DNA of 19,984 nucleotides from Galdieria sulphuraria (lineage: Eukaryota > Rhodophyta > Bangiophyceae > Galdieriales > Galdieriaceae). The stretch is from contig NW_005178440.1 of assembly GCF_000341285.1 (NCBI RefSeq), positions 38,185 through 58,168 on the forward strand. The letters are read 5' to 3'. The position numbers were made by a program, and so were the translations under genes. Positions 1 through 7,734 of this stretch are shown here, in pieces. Positions within the stretch are counted from its first letter, which is position 1, and the number at the start of each line of letters is the position of its first letter. The notes beneath the pieces are model-generated. The model made no database searches. It saw only the letters and a program-made list of their open reading frames with translations, and was not told where the DNA came from.

Positions 1-224
1 CTACGAGATTTAGCCGCGAGCTCATCCCCAGGCAGATAAATCTTTTTCACCAATAATGGCATATGGGGTTTTAGCAATCGTTTCCAACTGTTATCCCCCT
101 CCTAGAGGTAGATTCTCACGTGTTACTCACCCGTCCGCCACTAGAATAAAATTCTCGTACGACTTGCAGGTGTTAGAAAGACCGCCAGCGTTAATCCTGA
201 GCCAGGATCAAACTCTCCATTATT
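1..224 (-). rRNA. rrs: 16S ribosomal RNA, 5' part only (runs off the window start)
   Basis: Read on the minus strand, the region at about 195-219 gives GAGAGTTTGATCCTGGCTCA, the universal 5' end of bacterial and plastid 16S rRNA. It is followed by the expected AACGCTGGCGG-type sequence. Only the 5' domain is present and the gene continues beyond base 1. The mature 5' end is placed near 224 by analogy with other 16S rRNAs and could be off by several bases. The RNA is the core of the plastid small ribosomal subunit. The reading frame that crosses this stretch on the plus strand is not a gene. Confidence 0.97.
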
Positions 225-307
225 TTTCAATACTAGTTAATAATTTGTTCTTTTTTCCTCTTGATTCAGATAAGAGCTAATAATTTATTCTAAAGATCCA
301 TAATAAT

Positions 308-336
308 ACAGTATAAGATCTTTTATTATTTGTCAA
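308..336 (-). promoter_or_regulatory. Probable sigma70-type promoter of the 16S rRNA operon
   Basis: On the minus strand a perfect -35 box TTGACA lies at 331-336. Two overlapping -10 candidates follow: TATACT at 310-315 (15-bp spacer, better match) and TACTGT at 308-313 (17-bp spacer, weaker match). Transcription would begin near 300, giving a leader of roughly 75-85 nt before mature 16S. The -35 match and the position are seen directly; the exact start is inferred. Confidence 0.6.
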
Positions 337-396
337 GTGCTAAGTTAATAAATTTTACTATAAAATACTATTATATAATCTTAATTTTTCATTCTA

Positions 397-413
397 TTTT
401 TTTTTTTTTTTTT
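397..413. repeat. T17 homopolymer tract between rrs and ycf27
   Basis: Seventeen T residues are flanked by ATTCTA on the left and AGAAT on the right. The AGAAT is the first part of a 13-nt palindrome, AGAATT-A-AATTCT (414-426). The tract sits in the spacer between the divergent rrs and ycf27 genes, upstream of either possible ycf27 start. No other feature was recognised in this spacer apart from the rrs promoter. Confidence 0.8.
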
Positions 414-520
414 AGAATTAAATTCTTGTATTTATTATGACTTCTTTTTATATAAAAAAAGGAATAACATTCTCTTCTATTGTTTATAATCATAATTATA
501 AATTTTATCCAGTATTATCA

Positions 521-1288
521 ATGGACAATATTCGAGGTAAAGAAAAAATTTTAATTGCAGATGATGAATCAAGTATTAGACGTATACTAGAAACACGTCT
601 ATCTATAATTGGATATGAAGTACTGACTGCACCTGATGGTGAATCTGCTTTATTTTTATTTCATAAAGAACATCCAAATCTTGTAGTTTTAGATGTTATG
701 ATGCCTAAAATAGATGGATATGGAGTTTGTCAAGAAATTCGTAAAGAATCTGATATACCAATAATTATGTTAACAGCACTTGGAGATGTAACTGATCGAA
801 TTACTGGTTTAGAATTAGGAGCAGATGATTATGTAGTTAAACCTTTTTCACCTAAGGAATTAGAAGCTCGTATTAGATGCGTATTAAGACGAGTTGATAA
901 ATTTTATTTTTCTAACACATTTACTAATTCAGGCATATTTAATATCGGGTTTTTAAAAATTGATATTAATCGTAAACAGGTTTATAAAAATGAAGAAAGA
1001 ATACGATTAACAGGTATGGAATTTAATTTACTCGAATTACTAATTAGTAATTCAGGAGAACCATTATCTAGAACAGCTATTTTAGAAGAAGTTTGGGGAT
1101 ATACTCCTGAAAGACATTTAGATACTAGAGTTGTAGATGTACATATCTCAAGGCTTAGAGCGAAGTTAGAAGATGACCCTAGCAATCCAGAATTGATTTT
1201 AACCTCAAGAGGTACAGGATATTTATTCCAACGTATAATAGAAATTAATAAAAATTATAATCCACTTATTCAATTACAAAGGATTTAA
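521..1288 (+). CDS. ycf27: OmpR/PhoB-type response regulator Ycf27 (RpaB homolog)
   Basis: This is a 255-residue two-component response regulator, the plastid counterpart of cyanobacterial RpaB. An N-terminal receiver domain (about residues 7-125) has the acidic pair in ILIADDE, the phospho-acceptor Asp58 in LVVLDVMMP and the conserved Lys107 in VVKPFSP. A C-terminal winged-helix domain (about 145-245) carries the HLDTRVVDVHISRLRAKLE recognition region and ends in SRGTGYLF. In cyanobacteria RpaB adjusts light-responsive photosystem and hli genes. The frame is open back to an ATG at 437, which would add 28 residues. The start at 521 is preferred because the receiver domain then begins 8-9 residues in, as in the family. 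Neither start has a clear Shine-Dalgarno sequence. It diverges from rrs and precedes psbD. No sensor kinase gene is in the window. Confidence 0.95.
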   Translation: MDNIRGKEKILIADDESSIRRILETRLSIIGYEVLTAPDGESALFLFHKEHPNLVVLDVMMPKIDGYGVCQEIRKESDIPIIMLTALGDVTDRITGLELGADDYVVKPFSPKELEARIRCVLRRVDKFYFSNTFTNSGIFNIGFLKIDINRKQVYKNEERIRLTGMEFNLLELLISNSGEPLSRTAILEEVWGYTPERHLDTRVVDVHISRLRAKLEDDPSNPELILTSRGTGYLFQRIIEINKNYNPLIQLQRI

Positions 1289-1467
1289 ATTATTAATTTA
1301 CATTAACAAACTTACTGAAGTTAAAAATTTTTATTTTTGAAATTATAATAAATTATGTATGAACTATTAAATTTTTAAGAAAAGTAAAACTTTTTATTAT
1401 TTTTTAATATTTATTATTAAACAATTTATATAGAATTTTGATTAAATTATATTTTTTAAATCTTAAC

Positions 1468-1497
1468 TTAAATATACAATATCGTACAATGTATAAA
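1468..1497 (+). promoter_or_regulatory. Candidate psbD control region with an HLR1-like direct repeat
   Basis: Within the 265-bp spacer before psbD, TACAAT occurs twice ten bases apart (1475-1480 and 1485-1490), directly followed by TATAAA (1492-1497), a possible -10 box. A -35 box is weak at best (TTAAAT, 1468-1473). The repeat resembles a degenerate HLR1, the binding site of cyanobacterial RpaB, which has two TTACA units ten bases apart. A promoter here would give a leader of about 50 nt. The repeat is seen; its function is inferred. The rest of the spacer (1289-1467) is A+T-rich with nothing recognisable. Confidence 0.35.
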
Positions 1498-1553
1498 ATT
1501 TAGATTAATTATATATATAAAGCATACTTAAATAAAGTTTTGGGAGAATATTT

Positions 1554-2609
1554 ATGACTATAGCTATAGAAAGAAATATACAAAGAGGGTGGTTCGACTT
1601 AGTTGATGATTGGCTAAAACGTGATCGATTTGTCTTTATTGGATGGTCAGGTTTGCTACTTTTTCCATGTTCATATCTAGCTCTAGGTGCCTGGTTTACA
1701 GGTACAACTTTTGTTACTTCTTGGTATACGCATGGTTTAGCTTCTTCTTATTTAGAAGGATGTAATTTTTTAACCGCTGCAGTATCAAGTCCTGCAAATA
1801 GTATGGGACACTCATTATTATTTTTATGGGGACCAGAAGCTCAAGGTGATTTTACTAGATGGTGTCAAATTGGAGGTCTTTGGACTTTTACTGCTTTACA
1901 TGGTGCTTTTGCCTTGATAGGTTTTTGTTTGCGTCAATTTGAAATAGCCAGATTAGTCGGAATTAGGCCATACAATGCAATAGCTTTTTCAGGACCAATT
2001 GCAGTTTTTGTTTCAGTATTTCTTATTTATCCACTTGGGCAAGCTAGTTGGTTTTTTGCTCCTAGTTTTGGAGTTGCAGCTATCTTTCGATTTATTTTAT
2101 TTTTACAAGGTTTCCATAATTGGACTTTAAATCCATTTCATATGATGGGTGTTGCTGGAATACTCGGAGGAGCATTACTTTGTGCTATTCATGGAGCGAC
2201 TGTAGAGAATACATTATTCGAAGATGGCGAAGCTGCTAATACTTTCAGGGCTTTTACACCAACACAATCAGAGGAAACTTATTCAATGGTTACGGCTAAT
2301 CGTTTTTGGTCACAAATTTTTGGTGTTGCATTTTCTAACAAAAGATGGCTACATTTTTTTATGCTATTTGTGCCAGTTACAGGATTATGGACAAGCTCTA
2401 TTGGTATCATAGGACTTGCATTAAATTTACGTGCATATGATTTTGTCTCTCAAGAATTACGTGCCGCAGAGGACCCAGAATTTGAGACTTTTTATACTAA
2501 AAATTTACTTCTAAATGAAGGTATAAGAGCATGGATGGCAACACAAGATCAACCACATGAAAATTTTGTATTCCCAGAGGAGGTTTTACCACGTGGAAAT
2601 GCCCTTTAA
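1554..2609 (+). CDS. psbD: Photosystem II reaction centre protein D2
   Basis: This 351-residue protein of normal length is one of the two thylakoid-embedded core subunits that bind the primary electron-transfer cofactors of photosystem II. It starts [20 protein letters not shown] and contains the [14 protein letters not shown] segment with the chlorophyll and iron-ligand histidines, as well as the typical D2 C-terminus ([12 protein letters not shown]). Several hydrophobic stretches fit the five known transmembrane helices. The ATG at 1554 is supported by a GGGAGA Shine-Dalgarno sequence at 1542-1547, six bases upstream. The 3' end overlaps psbC by 17 bp, so the two are co-transcribed. Confidence 0.99.
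   Translation: MTIAIERNIQRGWFDLVDDWLKRDRFVFIGWSGLLLFPCSYLALGAWFTGTTFVTSWYTHGLASSYLEGCNFLTAAVSSPANSMGHSLLFLWGPEAQGDFTRWCQIGGLWTFTALHGAFALIGFCLRQFEIARLVGIRPYNAIAFSGPIAVFVSVFLIYPLGQASWFFAPSFGVAAIFRFILFLQGFHNWTLNPFHMMGVAGILGGALLCAIHGATVENTLFEDGEAANTFRAFTPTQSEETYSMVTANRFWSQIFGVAFSNKRWLHFFMLFVPVTGLWTSSIGIIGLALNLRAYDFVSQELRAAEDPEFETFYTKNLLLNEGIRAWMATQDQPHENFVFPEEVLPRGNAL
2576..2583 (+). promoter_or_regulatory. Shine-Dalgarno sequence for psbC inside psbD
   Basis: GAGGAGGT lies in the last codons of psbD, nine bases before the GTG at 2593-2595. The spacing favours GTG over the in-frame ATG at 2599-2601 (15 bases) and over the distant ATG at 2557. The same arrangement, a GTG start with a strong internal Shine-Dalgarno sequence, is known for psbC in other plastids. 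Confidence 0.85.
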
Positions 2610-3978
2610 TAATCGTATTGAGTTAGCAGGTAGAAGTATTGAATCCACAGGCTATGCCTGGTGGGCAGGTAATGCTCGTTTAATAAATGTGTCTGGTAAA
2701 TTATTAGGAGCTCATGTAGCTCATGCAGGTCTAATCGTTTTTTGGACCGGTGCAATGACTTTGTTTGAAGTTGCGCATTTTTTACCAGAAAAACCCTTAT
2801 ATGAACAAGGTTGTATCTTATTGCCTCATTTAGCTACTTTAGGTTGGGGTGTAGGACCTACTGGTGAAATTATTAATACTTATCCTTATTTTGTAATAGG
2901 AGTTTTACATTTAGTTTCTTCAGCAGTATTAGGATTTGGAGGACTGTATCATTCTCTTATAGGTCCAGAAATACTAGAAGAATCATACCCATTTTTTGGA
3001 TATGATTGGAGAGATAAAAATAAGATGACAACAATTTTAGGTATTCATTTAATTTTATTAGGAATTGGAGCTTTTTTGCTAGTTATAAAAGCTATGTTCT
3101 TTGGTGGAGTTTATGATACATGGGCTCCTGGTGGAGGAGATGTACGTTATATTAATAATCCAACCCTAAACCCGTTAGTAATTTTTGGCTATCTTTTAAA
3201 ATCTCCGTTCGGAGGAGATGGATGGATTATCAGTGTCAATAATATGGAAGATTTAATTGGTGGGCATATTTGGATTGGTTTAATTTGTATTGGCGGAGGT
3301 ATATGGCATATTTTAACTAAACCTTTTGGATGGGCAAGAAGAGCTTTTGTATGGTCAGGTGAAGCCTATTTATCATATAGTTTAGCTGCATTATCATTAA
3401 TGGGTTTTATAGCATGTATTTATGCATGGTATAATAATACAGCTTACCCAAGTGAATTTTATGGACCAACAGGACCGGAAGCATCTCAATCTCAAGCTTT
3501 CACCTTTTTAGTTAGAGATCAACGTTTGGGAGAAAATGTAGCTTCAGCTCAGGGGCCAACTGGTCTTGGAAAATACTTAATGAGATCTCCAAGCGGAGAG
3601 GTTATTTTTGGTGGAGAAACTATGAGATTTTGGGATTTAAGAGCGCCTTGGTTAGAACCTTTAAGAGGTCCAAATGGATTAGATCTAAATAAAATAAAAA
3701 ATGATATTCAGCCATGGCAAGAAAGAAGAGCAGCTGAATATATGACTCATGCACCATTAGGATCAATTAATTCAGTAGGTGGTGTAGCAACTGAGATTAA
3801 TTCATTTAATTATGTATCTCCACGCTCATGGTTAACAACTTCACATTTTGTGTTAGGATTTTTTTTATTTGTTGCACATTTATGGCATGCAGGAAGAGCA
3901 AGAGCTGCTGCTGCTGGATTTGAAAAAGGTATCAATAGAGAAAATGAACCAGTGCTTTCAATGAAATTAATAGATTAA
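2593..3978 (+). CDS. psbC: Photosystem II chlorophyll-binding core antenna protein CP43
   Basis: The protein is 461 residues from the GTG at 2593, matching the family. It is the inner antenna of photosystem II and contributes ligands to the oxygen-evolving cluster. The lumenal-loop motif [20 protein letters not shown] is present; the Glu and Arg of this motif are the known cluster contacts. Many His residues in hydrophobic segments fit chlorophyll ligation, and the C-terminus reads [14 protein letters not shown]. The frame could be opened to an ATG at 2557, but that would add twelve residues lying inside psbD with no family support. The gene overlaps psbD by 17 bp and ends against a 26-bp-arm palindrome shared with ycf17. 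Confidence 0.98.
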   Translation: MEMPFNNRIELAGRSIESTGYAWWAGNARLINVSGKLLGAHVAHAGLIVFWTGAMTLFEVAHFLPEKPLYEQGCILLPHLATLGWGVGPTGEIINTYPYFVIGVLHLVSSAVLGFGGLYHSLIGPEILEESYPFFGYDWRDKNKMTTILGIHLILLGIGAFLLVIKAMFFGGVYDTWAPGGGDVRYINNPTLNPLVIFGYLLKSPFGGDGWIISVNNMEDLIGGHIWIGLICIGGGIWHILTKPFGWARRAFVWSGEAYLSYSLAALSLMGFIACIYAWYNNTAYPSEFYGPTGPEASQSQAFTFLVRDQRLGENVASAQGPTGLGKYLMRSPSGEVIFGGETMRFWDLRAPWLEPLRGPNGLDLNKIKNDIQPWQERRAAEYMTHAPLGSINSVGGVATEINSFNYVSPRSWLTTSHFVLGFFLFVAHLWHAGRARAAAAGFEKGINRENEPVLSMKLID

Positions 3979-4032
3979 AAAAATATCTTGCTCTATAGCT
4001 ATTAATATAGCTATAGAGCAAGATATTTTTTT
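3977..4032. terminator. Perfect palindrome (26-bp arms) between convergent psbC and ycf17
   Basis: Arms at 3977-4002 and 4007-4032 are perfectly complementary with a TAAT loop. The left arm begins at the second base of the psbC stop codon, and the right arm ends 7 bp before the ycf17 stop codon. The arms start and end in A and T runs, so each strand reads as a stem followed by U residues. This fits a bidirectional terminator or mRNA 3'-end stabiliser. Confidence 0.85.
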
Positions 4033-4039
4033 TTGGAAA

Positions 4040-4192
4040 TTAGACAAGTCCTAAGAAATGTAGGACGCCTTTTCCTGTTAAAAGCTCAGTTACTAACGCT
4101 GATACAAATCCAATCATAGCTAGTCTTCCGTTCCAATTCTCTGCTCCTGTCGTAAAGCCCCAACTCCATGTATTACGATCTTTATTTTGCAT
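4040..4192 (-). CDS. ycf17: One-helix high-light-inducible protein Ycf17 (HLIP/CAB superfamily)
   Basis: This is a 50-residue minus-strand protein starting [20 protein letters not shown]. It carries the chlorophyll-a/b-binding signature [12 protein letters not shown] (about residues 18-29), followed by one hydrophobic helix ([19 protein letters not shown]). Cyanobacterial and red algal relatives bind pigments in the thylakoid and protect photosystem II during light stress. An AAGGAA sequence about ten bases before the ATG may serve as the Shine-Dalgarno sequence. A good promoter lies upstream (4249-4276). The gene converges on psbC and is too short for ordinary gene-finding cut-offs. Confidence 0.95.
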   Translation of the reverse strand: MQNKDRNTWSWGFTTGAENWNGRLAMIGFVSALVTELLTGKGVLHFLGLV

Positions 4193-4248
4193 GACTTAAT
4201 TCCTTTTTTTTGACTTTTAATTTTAAATCAATAAAATTCACTATTATA

Positions 4249-4276
4249 ATTATAACATAAATTTTATAAATTTCAA
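4249..4276 (-). promoter_or_regulatory. Probable ycf17 promoter
   Basis: On the minus strand there is a TTGAAA -35 box (4271-4276), a 16-bp spacer and a perfect TATAAT -10 box (4249-4254), about 57 bp before the ycf17 ATG. No RpaB-type HLR1 repeat was found in this spacer. Confidence 0.5.
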
Positions 4277-4317
4277 TATTAGTTTCAATTTTAAAAACAA
4301 AATCAGTTAAAATTAAT

Positions 4318-4347
4318 TAGACAAATTTTAATCTTCTATATTATAAT
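4318..4347 (+). promoter_or_regulatory. Probable promoter of ycf19-rps16-ORF188
   Basis: A TAGACA -35-like box (4318-4323), an 18-bp spacer and a perfect TATAAT (4342-4347) lie about 45 bp before the ycf19 start. The same 200-bp spacer (4193-4392) also holds the divergent ycf17 promoter. Confidence 0.5.
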
Positions 4348-4392
4348 GTTCATATAAATAATTTTTATCTATAATATAATCATACACTAACT

Positions 4393-4689
4393 ATGTTAAT
4401 GTTTATATTGTTTGTTATACTTAAAATTATTCTTGGTGTTGTTACAGAATTTTGTAGAATATACTTATTTGCTTTATCAATTAGAGTGTTTTTAGCATGG
4501 ATAGTTACTATTAATTGGTATGCACAGCCTTATATTGTCTTAAAGAAATTGACAGATCCTTATTTAAATTTATTTAGAGGTACTCTACCATTAATTTTAG
4601 GTATGGATTTTTCCAGTATGTTAGGCTTTCTATTTTTAGAATGTTTAATACAATTACTAGAAAGTATTTATATTGAAATAATATATTAA
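4393..4689 (+). CDS. ycf19: YGGT-family membrane protein Ycf19
   Basis: This small protein of 98 residues has two hydrophobic segments (about residues 3-40 and 68-95) separated by the polar region LKKLTDPYLNLFRGTLPLI. That layout and the DPYLNLFR motif are typical of the YggT/Ycf19 family. Bacterial and chloroplast relatives are linked to membrane protein distribution and, in cyanobacteria and chloroplasts, to thylakoid organisation. The biochemical role is not settled. An in-frame ATG two codons in (4399) is an alternative start. It heads a tight plus-strand group, with rps16 starting 23 bp after its stop. Confidence 0.9.
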   Translation: MLMFILFVILKIILGVVTEFCRIYLFALSIRVFLAWIVTINWYAQPYIVLKKLTDPYLNLFRGTLPLILGMDFSSMLGFLFLECLIQLLESIYIEIIY

Positions 4690-4712
4690 AATTTTAAATA
4701 ATATAAAAAAAT

Positions 4713-4946
4713 ATGTTAAAAATCAGATTAAAAAGATGTGGAAGAAAAAAACAAACAAGTTTCAAAATAGTCGTTATGAATAATCTTGATAAAAGAGATG
4801 GTCAGGCAATCGAAGAATTAGGTTTTATAAATCCACGAACCAAAGAAAAGTACCTAAATATTAATAAGATTAATCACTATTTAAGTTTTGGTGCAAAGCC
4901 CACTAAAACAGTATTTGATATATTAAATAAAGCTAAAATCTTATAA
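4713..4946 (+). CDS. rps16: Small ribosomal subunit protein bS16
   Basis: The protein is 77 residues, basic and full-length. It begins [20 protein letters not shown] and has the family motifs GRKKQ, KRDG and the GAKPT segment near the C-terminus. It binds 16S rRNA in the small subunit of the plastid ribosome. No intron is present, unlike rps16 of land plants. It lies between ycf19 and ORF188 with short spacers (23 and 16 bp). Confidence 0.96.
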   Translation: MLKIRLKRCGRKKQTSFKIVVMNNLDKRDGQAIEELGFINPRTKEKYLNINKINHYLSFGAKPTKTVFDILNKAKIL

Positions 4947-4962
4947 AGTAATAAATAACTAT

Positions 4963-5529
4963 ATGTTAATGTACAGAAATAATAGTTATGACAATCTAGA
5001 TATATTACTCTTTACTATGGAATGTTTGGAAAATTCTATCTTATCTAAAATTATTAACTTTATTAATATAAATGACTATCCCAAAGAATATATAAATGAT
5101 CTTATTGAATTTAAAATGAATAGTTCACTAAAAATCACTAAATCAACTAATAAGTATAAAATTAATAAATTCAATGAGATATTTAATATTTATGAAATAA
5201 TTAACCTTTACATTAACAAAAACCATATTAAATATATTATTTTTAAATTACTATATATTAATGACAAAAAACATCTTAATCAAAAAATAACTGATAAACA
5301 AGAAGAATTAATAAATGCATATTTTAATAAATATAGATTTTATTTTAGATTGTTTTATCCTATTACATTAATAGGAAAAGATAAATTTTTTAATGATGAA
5401 TATATAAATCAAATTGCTATTAATAGTCTATTATGTTTATATATAAATTGTTTTGCAGACGGGTTAATAAAAATATGGAAGTTCGTAAATAATAACCATC
5501 TATTACAAGGTAATATTTATACCTTGTAA
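4963..5529 (+). CDS. Conserved-looking hypothetical protein ORF188 (possible DUF3038 relative)
   Basis: I do not recognise this gene with confidence. It encodes 188 residues, rich in Lys, Asn and Ile, with no signal peptide and no convincing membrane helix. Two amphipathic helical parts are visible: NLDILLFTMECLENSI near residues 11-26, and YINQIAINSLLCLYINCFAD followed by IKIWKF near the end. The order LD-LLL-ALE, a short basic linker, then a Leu-rich helix followed by a Trp motif recalls cyanobacterial DUF3038 proteins. This is recollection and needs a profile search. It is the third gene of the ycf19-rps16 group. Its last 20 codons lie inside the large palindrome shared with groEL, so the C-terminal sequence is constrained by that structure. 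An alternative start is at 4969. Confidence 0.7.
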   Translation: MLMYRNNSYDNLDILLFTMECLENSILSKIINFININDYPKEYINDLIEFKMNSSLKITKSTNKYKINKFNEIFNIYEIINLYINKNHIKYIIFKLLYINDKKHLNQKITDKQEELINAYFNKYRFYFRLFYPITLIGKDKFFNDEYINQIAINSLLCLYINCFADGLIKIWKFVNNNHLLQGNIYTL

Positions 5530-5566
5530 TAGATGGTTATTATTTATGAACTTCCATATTTTTATT
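5466..5566. repeat. Large palindrome (about 47-bp arms) covering both convergent ends of ORF188 and groEL
   Basis: Arms at 5466-5512 and 5520-5566 are complementary except for one G-T pair (5485/5547), with a 7-nt loop. Both stop codons (ORF188 5527-5529, groEL 5540-5542) lie inside. So do the last 20 codons of ORF188 and about 8 codons of groEL. It could act as a bidirectional terminator or RNA stabiliser. The single imperfection is a G-U wobble in plus-strand RNA but a C-A mismatch in groEL mRNA. Confidence 0.9.
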
Positions 5567-7144
5567 CATCTCATCTACTACTAGACACTCAGTTGTTAGA
5601 ATCATTCCGGCAATAGAAGATGCATTTTGTAACGCAGATCTCGTTACCTTAGCTGGATCAATAATACCTGACTCATACATATTTACAAATTGACTAGTAG
5701 AAGCATCATATCCTATAGAAAAATCTTGATTTTTTATTTCATCAACAATAATAGCTCCATTTTTCCCTTCATTTTGTACAATACGTTTTAAAGGTGCTGT
5801 TATAGCTTTTTCTACAATTAATGCACCTATTAATTCATCTTCTTTTAAAATACCCTTTGCCCACTTAAATAAATCATTAGCTAAATGTACTAATGTAGAT
5901 CCACCACCTGGTACTATACCCTCCTCAATTGCAGCCTTAGTTGCATTTATAGCATCTTCCAAACGTAATTTTTTATCTTTCATTTCAGTTTCTGTAGCAG
6001 CACCTACCTTAATAACAGCGATCCCTCCTCCTAATTTGGCAAGTCTCTCTTGTAATTTCTCTTTCTCATATGATGAATCAGTAATTTCAATTTGTTTACG
6101 AATTTGTTCACATCTAGATTTAACACTATTTTCATTAGCATTAGATATAATAGTTGTAGATTCTTTATTTACAATAACTTTATTAGCCTGACCAAGCATT
6201 GATAAATCAACTTTATCTAGACTTAAACCTGCATCTTCTGTAATTAATTGCCCTCCTGTTAATATAGCGAGATCTTCTAAAATTGATTTTCTCCTATCTC
6301 CAAAGCCTGGAGCTTTGACAGCTACAACGTTTAATATTCCTCTTAATTTATTAACAATTAATGTGGCAAGTGCTTCTTTTTCTACATCTTCAGCTATTAT
6401 TAGAAGTGGTTTATTTGTTTTAGCAATTTGCTCCAAGATTGGTAAAAGATCTTGTTGAACAAGTGTTATTTTTTTATCTGTTATTAAAACATATGCACTT
6501 TCTTGAACTACTTCCATTCTCTCACTATCTGTTACAAAATATGGGGAAATATATCCTCTTTCAAATTTCATACCTTCTTTAATTTCTAATTCCGTTATAG
6601 TTGATTTCCCCTCTTCTATAGAAATTACACCTTCACGCCCTACTTTTTCAATTGCATCTGCAATCATTTTTCCTATATTTTCATCATTACCTGAAGAAAT
6701 TGTTGCTACTTGAGTAATAGCTTTATTGTCTTCAACAGGACGCGAATATTCAGAAATTTTATTAACAATAAACTGAGTGGCTTTATCTATTCCTCTCTTT
6801 AAAGCTATAGGATTAGCTCCTGCAGAAACATTTCTCATTCCCTGTTTTACAATGGCATGTGCTAATACAGTAGATGTAGTCGTACCATCACCAGCAACGT
6901 CATTTGTTTTAGAAGCTGCTTGTCTAATTAAGGCTACACCTGTATTCTCTATATGATCCTCAAGTTCAATCTCTTTGGCAATAGTTACACCATCATTTAT
7001 TATTTGGGGAGAACCATATTTTTTTTCAATTACAACATTACGTCCTTTAGGTCCTAAAGTAACAGAAACAGCTTCAGTAAGTATATCGATTCCTTTTTCT
7101 AAAGCTTTGCGTGCATTTTCTTGATATAAAATCTGTTTAGTCAT
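5540..7144 (-). CDS. groEL: 60 kDa chaperonin GroEL (Cpn60)
   Basis: The protein is 534 residues, within the usual 525-550. It forms double heptameric rings in the stroma that fold newly made or imported proteins using ATP. Seen in the sequence are [10 protein letters not shown] (about 30-38), the ATP-binding motif GDGTTT (85-90), the apical-domain segment with GFGDRR, and VPGGGSTL in the equatorial domain. The C-terminus ends NKNMEVHK and lacks the Gly-Gly-Met tail of many bacterial GroELs. No groES gene is next to it. The ATG at 7144 lacks an obvious Shine-Dalgarno sequence. I found no CIRCE operator in the 221-bp spacer (7145-7365), which is A+T-rich and otherwise featureless. Confidence 0.98.
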   Translation of the reverse strand: MTKQILYQENARKALEKGIDILTEAVSVTLGPKGRNVVIEKKYGSPQIINDGVTIAKEIELEDHIENTGVALIRQAASKTNDVAGDGTTTSTVLAHAIVKQGMRNVSAGANPIALKRGIDKATQFIVNKISEYSRPVEDNKAITQVATISSGNDENIGKMIADAIEKVGREGVISIEEGKSTITELEIKEGMKFERGYISPYFVTDSERMEVVQESAYVLITDKKITLVQQDLLPILEQIAKTNKPLLIIAEDVEKEALATLIVNKLRGILNVVAVKAPGFGDRRKSILEDLAILTGGQLITEDAGLSLDKVDLSMLGQANKVIVNKESTTIISNANENSVKSRCEQIRKQIEITDSSYEKEKLQERLAKLGGGIAVIKVGAATETEMKDKKLRLEDAINATKAAIEEGIVPGGGSTLVHLANDLFKWAKGILKEDELIGALIVEKAITAPLKRIVQNEGKNGAIIVDEIKNQDFSIGYDASTSQFVNMYESGIIDPAKVTRSALQNASSIAGMILTTECLVVDEMNKNMEVHK

Positions 7145-7365
7145 AATTGTTTTAATATATAAAGATAAAAATGTTAAAACATATAGAATAAAATTATTAA
7201 TATTAAAATATTAAATAATATTGTTATAAAAAGTGCGGTTTTCTGAACTATATTGAAAATAATAAATTATTTTTATTATAATATTACTTATCTTGAGTAT
7301 ATTAAGTTATTACTCTGATTTAAATTACAAAGAATTTATATATACTATAATTATTTTATAAATAA

Positions 7366-7439
7366 GGGCTTGTAGCTCAGTGGAACAGAGCACATGGCTA
7401 CGAACCATGGTGTCGGGGGTTCGAATCCCTCCTTGCCTG
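7366..7439 (+). tRNA. trnR-ACG: tRNA-Arg (anticodon ACG)
   Basis: This is a 74-nt cloverleaf with TAGCTCAG in the D arm, the anticodon stem CATGG/CCATG around CTACGAA, and a GGGGGTTCGAATCCCTC T arm. The ACG anticodon would be edited to ICG to read CGN codons. Acceptor pairs 5-68 and 6-67 are U-U. Mismatches at these positions are usual in plastid trnR-ACG, so they are not a sign of decay. G1-U72 is a wobble pair. CCA is not encoded. Confidence 0.96.
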
Positions 7440-7471
7440 AGTTCATATATAAAATATATTTATAATTATAA

Positions 7472-7543
7472 TGAGGTGTAGCCAAGCGGTAAGGCAGCGG
7501 ACTTTGACTCCGCGATTCGTAGGTTCGAATCCTACCACCTCAG
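7472..7543 (+). tRNA. trnQ-UUG: tRNA-Gln (anticodon UUG)
   Basis: This is a 72-nt cloverleaf with acceptor TGAGGTG/CACCTCA, anticodon loop CTTTGAC in stem GCGGA/TCCGC, and T arm GTAGGTTCGAATCCTAC. The discriminator is G. It follows trnR-ACG on the same strand and converges on trnR-CCU 16 bp away. Confidence 0.97.
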
Positions 7544-7559
7544 GTAATCTAACTTTATA

Positions 7560-7633
7560 CGAGACTGAATGGATTTGAACCATTGACCTAATGTTTAGGA
7601 AACATTTACTCTATCCAACTGAGCTACAGTCTC
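7560..7633 (-). tRNA. trnR-CCU: tRNA-Arg (anticodon CCU)
   Basis: This is a minus-strand cloverleaf with acceptor GAGACTG/CAGTCTC, anticodon stem AATGT/ACATT around TTCCTAA, and T loop TTCAAAT. It reads AGG codons. The two arginine tRNAs in this cluster decode different codon boxes. Confidence 0.95.
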
Positions 7634-7734
7634 TTATTTTTTACAATAAATATTATCTATATAATACAATAATATTATGTAATATAAAATATAAATATAC
7701 ATAATATGTTTTAGAAAAAATTATACATTAAATT

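Noticed and set aside
56-280. 74-codon open frame at the window start
   Set aside because: Antisense to the 16S rRNA 5' end and its leader.
437-520. 28-residue N-terminal extension of Ycf27 from the ATG at 437
   Set aside because: The receiver domain begins normally from the ATG at 521; the extension shows no family similarity and no ribosome-binding site.
2557-2592. ATG-started extension of psbC
   Set aside because: It adds twelve unrelated residues inside psbD; the Shine-Dalgarno sequence and known psbC starts point to the GTG at 2593.
4193-4392. RpaB (HLR1) site at the ycf17 promoter
   Set aside because: No TTACA repeat on either strand in the spacer, although hli genes are classic RpaB targets in cyanobacteria.
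7145-7365. CIRCE heat-shock operator upstream of groEL
   Set aside because: No TTAGCACTC/GAGTGCTAA-type inverted repeat; only a weak GAGTA/TACTC dyad near 7295-7316.
7366-7439. trnR-ACG as a decaying gene because of acceptor mismatches
   Set aside because: Mismatches at pairs 5-68 and 6-67 are usual for plastid trnR-ACG; the rest of the fold is intact.
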